A DNA stretch of 64,000 nucleotides from assembly GCA_051252455.1 (NCBI GenBank), contig JBPOFM010000001.1:806001-870000 (forward strand), given 5' to 3'. Under the pieces are notes generated by a model, which did not search any database, was not told where the DNA came from, and saw only the letters and a program-made list of their open reading frames with translations. Numbering within the stretch: position 1 is the first letter of the stretch; each line of letters begins with the position of its first letter. This stretch comes from JBPOFM01 sp051252455. Its GTDB lineage: Bacteria; Bacteroidota; Bacteroidia; Flavobacteriales; Flavobacteriaceae. Below, piece after piece: positions 51,756-60,700 of the stretch. Both the position numbers and the translations under genes were made by a program.

Positions 51756-53591
51756 ATGCCAAGACAAACTCCAAAATCATTAAAAGATAAGGAAAAAGCC
51801 AGTTTAAGAAAATCGTTTAGTGCCTTAGTGTATCTGCCTCGATTTTTCAAAGAAATTTGGAGAACCAACAAAAAACAGTTCTTAATATCGTCAATTTGTA
51901 GGCTCATCGGGGCCTTATTACCAGTAGTTATACTTTGGATTGGTAAAATTATCATTGATGAAATCATTCTTCAAGCGAAACTCGATGTTTCGGATCTTAC
52001 AAAACTGTGGACTTACGTTGGAATAGAGTTTGGATTAATCATTATATCAGATTTAGTCAGTAGAGCTATTTCGCTGACTGATAGTTTGTTAGGAGATGCG
52101 TATTCGATTAGATCGTCTGTCACTATTATAAAAAAGACCAATCAAATAGACATCAGTCTTTTGGAAGATTCGGAATTTTATGACAAACTCGAACGAGCAC
52201 GTATTCAAACTGCAGGACGTGTTGGTCTGATTTCCAATGCACTTGGTGAAGTACAAAGTCTTATTTCCATTGCGACCTTAGTTGCGGGTTTGATATATTT
52301 CGAGCCTTATCTAATCATTCTATTGGTCTTAAGCATCATCCCATCCTTTATTAATGAAATCTGGTTCAGTCAACAACAATATTCATTGGCACGTGGGTGG
52401 ACAGCCGAACGTCGAGAGTTGGATTATCTACGTTTCATTGGGGCAAACAACCAAACAGCCAAAGAAATAAAACTATTTGGCTTAACGGATTTTATCGTAG
52501 ACCGATTCAAAAATTTATCTCAGGAATATTACGACCTCAATAAAAAGTTGGCAATCAAACGGTCTGCTTTGGGATTTTTATTCAATGTTTTGGGGACGTT
52601 GAGTTATTATGGTGCTTATATTTTTATCATATTTAGAGTTATTTCAGGAGCGATTACACTTGGTGAATTAACGTTTTTATCAGGTGCTTTTAATCGTTTG
52701 ACACGCAATCTTCAGGATTTCTTTTCAAAATTCACGCGCATTACCGAAAGTGCTTTGTACCTAAAAGATTACTTTGAGTTTATAGACATTTCGATCGAGG
52801 CAAAAACATCTGAAGATATGGAATTGCCTAAAAAAATTCAGAAAGGCTTTGAGTTTAAAAATGTGTATTTTTCATATCCAGATTCAGACCATGAAATCCT
52901 CAAAGGGGTTAGTTTTAATGTGAATGCAGGAGAAAAGATGGCATTTGTTGGACAGAATGGAGCAGGAAAAACCACACTCACCAAATTGTTACTTCGTTTT
53001 TATGAGCCAACACAGGGTGAAATTCTTCTAGACGGTATCAATATCAATCGATTCAAGAAGAATGATTATCAAGAGTTTTTTGGCGTGATCTTTCAGGATT
53101 TTTATCGCTATGAATTTACGGTGAGAGAAAATATCGCCATTGGAGATATTAACGAAATTGATAATGATGATAAAATAAAACAAGCTGCGGAATTGAGCTT
53201 GGCAAATCAAGTCATTTCCGAATTGAAAAAAGGTTATGATCAACAACTGGGAAAACGTTTTTACCGGGGCCAAGAATTATCTGGTGGCCAGTGGCAAAAG
53301 GTCGCGTTGGCACGTGCTTACATGAAGGATGCCGAAGTCATGATTCTTGATGAACCCACGTCTGCTCTTGATGCCAAAGCGGAGAGCGACGTCTTTGAGC
53401 GATTTATTGGCTTGACGAAGGATAAAACGAGTATCATCATTTCTCATAGATTTAGCACGGTGAGACAAGCGGATCGGATTTTGGTGTTGGATGAGGGGAG
53501 AGTTTTGGAAATTGGAACACACCAACAATTAATGCACAATCAATCGTTGTATGCGGAATTATTTAAGCTGCAAGCGGAAGGGTATCAGTAA
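51756..53591 (+). CDS. ABC transporter, fused permease and ATPase
   Basis: The 611-residue half-transporter has an N-terminal membrane domain with about six helices (about 40-330) and a C-terminal ATPase: Walker A VGQNGAGKTTLTKL, signature LSGGQWQKVALARA, Walker B EVMILDEPTSALD and the switch His in IIISHRFSTV. It is of the exporter type and should form a homodimer. The substrate is unknown. The 182-bp spacer upstream has a 12-bp-arm hairpin (51675-51719). It shares strand and spacing (18 bp) with the DUF2480 gene. Confidence 0.93.
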   Translation: MPRQTPKSLKDKEKASLRKSFSALVYLPRFFKEIWRTNKKQFLISSICRLIGALLPVVILWIGKIIIDEIILQAKLDVSDLTKLWTYVGIEFGLIIISDLVSRAISLTDSLLGDAYSIRSSVTIIKKTNQIDISLLEDSEFYDKLERARIQTAGRVGLISNALGEVQSLISIATLVAGLIYFEPYLIILLVLSIIPSFINEIWFSQQQYSLARGWTAERRELDYLRFIGANNQTAKEIKLFGLTDFIVDRFKNLSQEYYDLNKKLAIKRSALGFLFNVLGTLSYYGAYIFIIFRVISGAITLGELTFLSGAFNRLTRNLQDFFSKFTRITESALYLKDYFEFIDISIEAKTSEDMELPKKIQKGFEFKNVYFSYPDSDHEILKGVSFNVNAGEKMAFVGQNGAGKTTLTKLLLRFYEPTQGEILLDGININRFKKNDYQEFFGVIFQDFYRYEFTVRENIAIGDINEIDNDDKIKQAAELSLANQVISELKKGYDQQLGKRFYRGQELSGGQWQKVALARAYMKDAEVMILDEPTSALDAKAESDVFERFIGLTKDKTSIIISHRFSTVRQADRILVLDEGRVLEIGTHQQLMHNQSLYAELFKLQAEGYQ

Positions 53592-53609
53592 ATATAGTAA
53601 TTTTGTTTT

Positions 53610-54116
53610 ATGGAAGAAGAAATCGTCAATAGAGTTTCAAATAGCAAATTGGTAGTTGTAGACCTCGAGGATTATTATCCAAAAGGAAAACGAACTGTAT
53701 TTGATATCAAGAATTGGTTATTTGAAGAATTAGTGTTGCGCGAAAAAGATTTTAGAGAACAAACAAAGAACCACGATTGGTCGCAATATCAAGATGATTT
53801 TGTTGCTTTAACCTGTACTTCAGACGCTATTGTGCCAGCTTGGGCTTTTATGTTATTGACCATGCAATTGGAACCTTTTGCAAAAAAAATTGTAATTGGG
53901 AGTTTAGAACAATTGGAAACCTCTCTTTATCAAGACATCATAAAAGACCTAAATATCGATGCGTTCAGGGATAAACCACTGATTATCAAAGGATGTGCCC
54001 ATAAACCTGTTCCTGCAAATGCGTACATTATGCTTTCTCAAAGGTTAAGGCCTGTAGCACAATCAATTATGTATGGTGAAGCCTGTTCTTCGGTACCGCT
54101 GTATAAGCGTAAATAA
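53610..54116 (+). CDS. DUF2480 family protein
   Basis: The 168-residue protein matches DUF2480 by general pattern: LVVVDLEDYYPKGKRTVFDIKNWL, then WSQYQDDFVALTCTSDAIVPAW and the conserved KGCAHKPVPANAYIMLSQRL near the end. No signal peptide or membrane segment is present. Its function is unknown. It lies close to the SUF region, 18 bp after the ABC transporter, an arrangement that I believe recurs in flavobacteria. Confidence 0.78.
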   Translation: MEEEIVNRVSNSKLVVVDLEDYYPKGKRTVFDIKNWLFEELVLREKDFREQTKNHDWSQYQDDFVALTCTSDAIVPAWAFMLLTMQLEPFAKKIVIGSLEQLETSLYQDIIKDLNIDAFRDKPLIIKGCAHKPVPANAYIMLSQRLRPVAQSIMYGEACSSVPLYKRK

Positions 54117-54151
54117 CCTTAATTTTTTTTTAAATGTTTAGTCGATAACAT

Positions 54152-54159
54152 TATCTTTG
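54152..54159 (+). promoter_or_regulatory. Possible -7 element of the DUF3078 gene
   Basis: TATCTTTG fits TAnnTTTG, 47 nt before the ATG. No TTTG is found at -33. Confidence 0.45.
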
Positions 54160-54205
54160 CCCTTTATAAAAAAAAATAAATTCAATTAATGTAAACCCTT
54201 CTAAA

Positions 54206-55153
54206 ATGAAGAAAAAATTACTTTTATCTTTCGTATGTATGCTAACAATAACTTTAGGTTTTTCTCAAACCAGAGAAGAGTTAGAGGCACAGAAAAAGGA
54301 AAAACAAGCAGTTGCAAATGCGGCACAAGCAGAAGCCGACGCTTTACAAGGTCAAATTGATGCACTTCCAGGTTGGAGAAAAGGTGCTTTTGGTGTCATT
54401 GGTGGAAGTCTTTCCAATTTTAATAATTGGTATTCTCAAGGTGTACCAAATAATTCATCTGGTAATATCGGAATTAACTTTAATGCGTTTGCAAACAAAC
54501 TTGAAGAAAAATATTTTTGGAGAAATTCGTTGACAGCCAATCTTGCATGGGTGAAGTTAGATGATAAAGACACAGATTTAGATGACGATAGCTTTCAACC
54601 TACAACGGATGTTTTCAATATCACCTCCCTATATGGTTATAAATTGAGCGACAAATGGGCGGTTTCTACTTTGGGTGAATATCGTACCACCATTTTAGAT
54701 AACTTCAATGATCCAGGATATTTAGATGTCGGTGTCGGTGTGACTTGGACTCCAATTGAGAACTTAATAGTTGTTATCCATCCTTTGAACTACAATTTTG
54801 TTTTTGCTGATAACGATGCCGTGTTTGAGTCATCTTTGGGAGCAAAAGTAGTTGCAGATTATACAAGACAGATTGGAAAAATAGCTTTTAAATCAAATCT
54901 ATCGGCATTTTACAGCTACAAAGATTCCGATCTTTCAAACTGGACATGGAACAATAACTTCAGTTATACACTTTGGAAAATGATTGGTGTTGGTTTTGAC
55001 TTCGGTTTAAGAAGCAACAAACAAGAAGCTTTGAATTATGCATTGGGACAATTCGATCCAATGGCAGTGCCACCAGGGACAGTTCCAACGTTTGACAATG
55101 TAGATAACGATCTTCAAACCTATTATACACTTGGTTTGAGCTATAAGTTCTAA
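54206..55153 (+). CDS. DUF3078 family outer-membrane protein
   Basis: The 315-residue protein has a signal peptide (ending GFSQ), then a short coiled coil (TREELEAQKKEKQAVANAAQ) and a beta-barrel-like body that ends in YYTLGLSYKF with a terminal aromatic residue, as for outer-membrane proteins. GVIGGSLSNFNNWYSQGVPN fits DUF3078. No function is assigned to the family. It is monocistronic, with a terminator shared with hflX. Confidence 0.82.
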   Translation: MKKKLLLSFVCMLTITLGFSQTREELEAQKKEKQAVANAAQAEADALQGQIDALPGWRKGAFGVIGGSLSNFNNWYSQGVPNNSSGNIGINFNAFANKLEEKYFWRNSLTANLAWVKLDDKDTDLDDDSFQPTTDVFNITSLYGYKLSDKWAVSTLGEYRTTILDNFNDPGYLDVGVGVTWTPIENLIVVIHPLNYNFVFADNDAVFESSLGAKVVADYTRQIGKIAFKSNLSAFYSYKDSDLSNWTWNNNFSYTLWKMIGVGFDFGLRSNKQEALNYALGQFDPMAVPPGTVPTFDNVDNDLQTYYTLGLSYKF

Positions 55154-55171
55154 TACTTGACAACCTTTATC

Positions 55172-55208
55172 AAACAAAAACGCATCCTACTTGGATGCGT
55201 TTTTTTTG
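55172..55208. terminator. Bidirectional terminator between the DUF3078 gene and hflX
   Basis: Arms ACGCATCC (55180-55187) and GGATGCGT (55193-55200) close a TACTT loop. Eight T follow on the plus strand, and an A-rich run precedes on the left, giving a T-rich tail on the minus strand. Confidence 0.85.
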
Positions 55209-55230
55209 TTTGAATCAATTCAATGGCAAA

Positions 55231-56451
55231 CTATTCTTCTTCGCCATCATAATCAGGATATAAAAAATTGTTATAAGGAAAACGCTGTACATGCAATTTT
55301 CGAACTTCATCATAGACACGTTTTTTAAATGTCTCCATATTGTCTTTGTTTAAAGCAGAGATAAAAATGGCATCATCCCCAATTTTATTCATCCAGGTTT
55401 TTTTCCATTCCGAAAGTGAATAATTGGCTTTTGTTTTGATTGCAACTAAATCATCTTCATCAATTGGTTCATGCTTATAGGCGTCAATTTTATTAAAAAC
55501 CATGATAGTTGGCTTTTCGGCACAGCCTATTTCGTTTAAAATTTTATTGACGGAAGCAATATGCTCTTCAAAATTATTGTGTGATATATCAACCACATGA
55601 AGCAATAGATCGGCTTCACGAACTTCATCTAAAGTACTTTTAAATGAATCGACCAATTGAGTCGGTAATTTTCTTATGAAACCTACAGTATCGCTCACTA
55701 GAAACGGGAGATTGCCTATGACTACCTTACGAACCGTCGTATCAAGCGTGGCGAATAATTTATTTTCAGCAAATACGTCGCTCTTGCTGATGACATTCAT
55801 TAAGGTCGATTTACCCACATTGGTATAACCAACTAAAGCAACTCGGATCAGTTGACCACGATTTCCACGTTGCACAGCCATTTGCTTATCAATAGTTTTG
55901 ATTTTGTCTTTTAACAAAGCTATTCGATCACGAACGATACGCCTATCCGTTTCAATCTCGGTTTCACCAGGACCGCGCATTCCAATACCACCTTTTTGAC
56001 GTTCGAGATGCGTCCACATTCCTTTAAGTCTGGGCAGCAAATATTCAAATTGTGCCAATTCCACTTGAGTTCTTGCATAACTCGTTTGTGCGCGCTGTGC
56101 AAAAATATCAAGAATAAGATTGGTTCTATCCAAAACTTTGCAATTCAGTATTTTACTGATATTCCGTTCTTGAGCTGCAGATAATTCATCATCAAAAATC
56201 GCTGTTCCAACTTCATGTTCTTCAATGTATCGACGTACATCTTCCATTTTCCCAGTTCCAATAAAAGTTTTTGGATTGGGTGTTTCCAGTTTTTGGGTAA
56301 ATCGTTTCAACACTTCACCACCCGCGGTGTAGGTTAAGAATTCCAATTCGTCTAAATACTCTTCAGCGGTTTCCTCATCTTGTTGTTGTGTTACTACACC
56401 AATGAGTACCGCCTTTTCTAATTCTATATCTTTTTTCTCTAACATAATCAT
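55231..56451 (-). CDS. hflX: GTPase HflX
   Basis: The 406-residue ribosome-associated GTPase has an N-terminal HflX domain (KTFIGTGKMEDVRRYI, FDDELSAAQERNI), the GMRGPGETEIETDRR linker, and a Ras-like G domain with GYTNVGKSTLMNVI, DTVGFIRKLPTQLV and NKIDAY. It splits or rescues ribosomes under stress in other bacteria. M1 and M3 are both possible starts. The EEP nuclease gene is divergent, 67 bp away. Confidence 0.94.
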   Translation of the reverse strand: MIMLEKKDIELEKAVLIGVVTQQQDEETAEEYLDELEFLTYTAGGEVLKRFTQKLETPNPKTFIGTGKMEDVRRYIEEHEVGTAIFDDELSAAQERNISKILNCKVLDRTNLILDIFAQRAQTSYARTQVELAQFEYLLPRLKGMWTHLERQKGGIGMRGPGETEIETDRRIVRDRIALLKDKIKTIDKQMAVQRGNRGQLIRVALVGYTNVGKSTLMNVISKSDVFAENKLFATLDTTVRKVVIGNLPFLVSDTVGFIRKLPTQLVDSFKSTLDEVREADLLLHVVDISHNNFEEHIASVNKILNEIGCAEKPTIMVFNKIDAYKHEPIDEDDLVAIKTKANYSLSEWKKTWMNKIGDDAIFISALNKDNMETFKKRVYDEVRKLHVQRFPYNNFLYPDYDGEEE

Positions 56452-56518
56452 TAATAAAAGACAAAGTTACACAATTGAATGCACTCAATTCCCTATTTTT
56501 AGAACTTAAAAGATAAAC

Positions 56519-57490
56519 GTGATTCCCGAAAGTACTGTTCATACCATTGCCTTTTACAATACTGAAAATCTCTTCGATGTTTTTTCTGATGACAAAAAAC
56601 ATGACAATGACTTTTCTCCCATTTCTACAAAAAATTGGACAAAAAAAAGATATGAAACCAAAATCCATAAATTAGGTACCGTTATTTCTAAAATTGGTTT
56701 CGAAACCACTAATAAACCACCAGTTCTTATAGGTTTGGCTGAAGTTGAGAATGATGCTGTACTAACTGATTTGGTCGAAAGTGATAAGCTAAAAAATCAT
56801 AATTATGGTTTTATACATTATGATTCTTTGGATGAACGTGGAATTGATGTTGCACTCCTATATAATAAGGATGAATTTAGTGTAGAATTTTCAAAGGCAT
56901 TTCCTATAAATATTGAAGAAGCATCAGGAAAGCGGGATTATACAAGAGATATATTATTGGTAACTGGACATTTGTGTGGAATCAGGGTACACGTATTAGT
57001 GAATCATTGGCCATCTAGGCACGAAGGACGAGACGAAACTGATTTTAAAAGAGTAATCGCTTCAAGACAACTAACCGAAATCATTTCATTTTTAAAGGAA
57101 GAGGATGGAAATAGTCAAATCATTGTTTTGGGAGATTTCAATGATAATCCCAACAGTCAAAGTATCCTAAATTTGAAAAATGAGAGTTCTCTATTTAACA
57201 CCATGGAATCCGTGTGGTCTTATAGTAGAGGTAGTGTTAACCATAGGTTTGCTTGGATCTTGTTTGATCAGATACTATTGACCACGAATTTTTTAGAGGA
57301 GGGTTCGGGACCATTTAAATTTCTAAAAGCTGACATATTTGATGAAAAATTTCTGACCCAATATGATGGAAAATATAGGGGACATCCTTATAGAACCTAT
57401 ATTGGACAGAAGTATAAAGGTGGGTATAGTGATCATTTTCCCGTTTATATTCATATTAAAATAGCTAGTAAAGAAAATGTAGAGAAATGA
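56519..57490 (+). CDS. Endonuclease/exonuclease/phosphatase family protein
   Basis: The 323-residue protein starts at GTG: a stop codon four codons upstream leaves no upstream ATG. It carries the EEP signature motifs AFYNTENLFDVF, IGLAEVEND, LVNHWPSRHEG, LGDFNDNPNS and YSDHFPVYIH, with the metal Glu, catalytic His and final Asp-His pair. There is no signal peptide. Family members cleave DNA, RNA or phosphoesters; the substrate is unknown. Confidence 0.86.
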   Translation: MIPESTVHTIAFYNTENLFDVFSDDKKHDNDFSPISTKNWTKKRYETKIHKLGTVISKIGFETTNKPPVLIGLAEVENDAVLTDLVESDKLKNHNYGFIHYDSLDERGIDVALLYNKDEFSVEFSKAFPINIEEASGKRDYTRDILLVTGHLCGIRVHVLVNHWPSRHEGRDETDFKRVIASRQLTEIISFLKEEDGNSQIIVLGDFNDNPNSQSILNLKNESSLFNTMESVWSYSRGSVNHRFAWILFDQILLTTNFLEEGSGPFKFLKADIFDEKFLTQYDGKYRGHPYRTYIGQKYKGGYSDHFPVYIHIKIASKENVEK

Positions 57491-57544
57491 AAATTCTATT
57501 CATCGATTAAAAACGCATTTCATCTATTATAGCATTGTTAATAC

Positions 57545-57573
57545 TTTGTTAACTGTCAATTTTTTTATCTTCG
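57545..57573 (+). promoter_or_regulatory. Probable promoter of the giant type IX substrate gene
   Basis: TTTG (57545-57548) and TATCTTCG (57566-57573, one mismatch) are 17 nt apart. This would give a leader of about 135 nt before the ATG at 57714. Confidence 0.45.
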
Positions 57574-57713
57574 GTTATTTATATGACTTCAAAAAATAAG
57601 TTTATATTTTAGTAATCGAAATCTATATAGTAAACCTAATATCTTAAGGTATTTATAATCAATGCCATATGAGTGTTCGGGACAAAATATTTTAATTAAC
57701 CTAAAAAATTCAA

Positions 57714-60700
57714 ATGAAAAAAATTACTTTTTTAATTGTTTTACTGGCTTTCGGATTTAGTTGGTATGGTACAGCTCAAATTACCTCTTATCCATACGCC
57801 GAAGATTTTGAAGCTGGAGCTGGAGGATGGGTTGCAACTAATGGTGCCAATGGAACTTGGGCATTGGGAGCACCTGCTGCAACAATAATCAACAGTGCCG
57901 CTTCTGGCGCAAACGCGTGGGTGACAAATTTGGCGGGCCTTTATAATGCTGGTGAAAATTCATCTGTTCAAAGCCCTGTATTTGATCTGTCCACTTTATC
58001 TGCACCAAGTATTCAAGTTAGTATTTGGTGGAATGCAGAGTTCAGCTGGGATGGTATGGTATTACAATCGTCTCTAGATGCTGGAGCTTCGTGGCAGAAT
58101 GTCGGTGCACTGGGTGATCCAAATAATTGGTACACTGATAACTCGATTTCTGGGAATCCTGGAGGTCAACAAGTAGGATGGTCGGGTCGTAATTCGAGTG
58201 GAAACGGTTCTGGCGGATGGGTTGTTGCAAGACACGCGCTGACGGGATTAGCCGGACAAAGTAATGTCATTTTAAGATTTGCCTTTGGTTCTGACGGGAG
58301 TGTGCAAGATGAAGGGGTCGCTTTTGATTCGGTTTCTATTTTTGAAGTAACCTGTCCAGAACCAAGTGGTTTAATGGTAGACAGTCAAACTGCAACAACT
58401 GCAAATATATCATGGACACCTGGTGGTTCTGAAACTGCTTGGGAGGTTGCTGTCCAAGACGCTGGTACAGGCGTTCCGACAGGTGCGGGGGATCCAACCA
58501 ATTTAAACAGCCCTTATGTGGCGATGGGATTGACTCCTGCGTCGGCTTATGAAGTGTATGTGAGATCGGCTTGTGGTGGAGAATTCAGCCCATGGATTGG
58601 TCCTATTAACTTTTTAACGGAATGTACGTCTTTTGTCGCGCCGTATTCAGAAGGATTTGAAAACGGAGGAGCTATACCTATATGTTGGACGATGAGTGGT
58701 GGAGAGAATTGGTTGTTTAGTAATACGGGAGCCGGTAACCATATTGGAAATAATGGAACAATCACAGGTACAACCGCAACGAATGGGTATTTTGCATGGG
58801 TTGATTCTTCAGGATCTGAAGGACCAGCAACCTTATTAAGTCCATTAGTTGATGTTTCAGGGTTGACAACTCCGGCCTTATCTTTTTATGAAATCAGTAA
58901 TAATGAAGGCAATGCCAATTCAACTTTAACGGTCGATGTTTGGGACGGTGCAGCATGGAATAATGTTGGAATCTTTAATACAAATACCTCTGGATGGGAG
59001 CAAATCATAATCGATTTAAGCGTGCTTAATATAACAGGAGACATTCAGGCTCGTTTTGTGTTTTCTGAAACAACTTCAGGTGATTTTTATGATGATATAG
59101 CGATTGACGATGTTCGATTTGATGAGGCCCCCTTGTGTATTAATCCTTCGGGCTTAACAGTAAGCAATGTTACTGGAACATCTGCTGACATTTCATGGAA
59201 CGGAGGCGCTTCTACTGCCTGGGAGTATGTGATACAACCACCGGGAACTGGTGTGCCATCTGGTAATGGGACTCCATTGACTGTAACAACAGTAAATGAA
59301 ACAAATTTGTCATTTTCTACGACTTATGAAGTTTATATAAGAACAGATTGTGGTGCAAATGGATATAGTGACTGGATTGGACCTGTAACATTTACAACGA
59401 CGGTTCAAACTGATTTTATTGTCGATTGTAATGTGGGCCCCGTTAGCTCCGTTACCTGTTATGATTCAAATAATGGCATCGGTGACATAATTACCTTTAC
59501 AAGTTCTGACGGTGTTTCACAATTGAATATTACTTTTAATAGTGGAAACGTCGAAAACAATTGGGATGAGCTGATTGTGCTTGATAGTAACGGAACTACA
59601 AATCTGAATGCCGCTACACCTTATGGTGCTGCTGGTAATGTGGCTGGGATTACATATCAGTCTTCTGGTCCTTCAATCTCATTTTACGTAGAGGCAGATA
59701 GCTCTATATCGTGCCAATCTTCCGCGACCATTAATCCTTTGGATGTTACTGTATCTTGCGCTACTTGTATCAATCCTACGGCAACTTACACGGTTATTGA
59801 TGATTGTGATAATGGTGACCAATTTTTAATTGATGTTAACATCACAAGCCTAGGAGATGCAAATTCATTGACAATTACAGATAATCAAGGTTCTGCCCCG
59901 GTGCAAGTTTTTGCAACTGGTGTGGTACAAACTGGACCTTACGGTTTTGCTAACCCTGTCGTTATTACGATTTCAAATGATCAAGATGTCAATTGTATAA
60001 TTAATAGTACACCAATCCAATTATTGGCATGTCCACCTGCAAATGATAACTGTATTGGAGCCACTGTGGCATCAGTGAATGCTGATGAATCATGTAATTT
60101 GGTAACTTCAGGAACAATTTTGCAGGCGACACCTTCAGGTGTTCCTAATGGTTCCTGTACTGGTAATCCTAATGACGATGTTTGGTTTCAGTTTACTGCT
60201 TTGGGAACACAACAAATTATTACACTGCAAAATTTTAGTGGAGGAACAACTAATATAGATCACGCCGTGTATTCAGGTACATGTGACAATCTAGTTCAAA
60301 TGTATTGTTCCGACGATACTTTTAGTGTAACACCGCAATTGGTTATTGGTAACACTTATTTTGTCCGTGTGTTTACTGGTGGAGCGGCAGCTGACTCAAC
60401 AACCTTTGATTTATGTATCAATACATTGGGTAATCCAACATACTGTTTGGAGGCATTACCAATTTGTGCTGGAATTTCTTACCCTAGTAACGTAGGTGAT
60501 GAGGTGGCGCCACCATATTTAGACTATGGTTGTTTGGGTTCCCAACCAGACCCAACTTGGAATACAATACTTTTTGATGAAGCTGGCAACTATGTATTTA
60601 CCCTTGATCAAGATACAACCAACCCTGCAGACAATGATGATGTCGATTTCATTTTATGGGGTCCATTCAATAGCCAGCAAGAAGGTTGTTATAATTTATT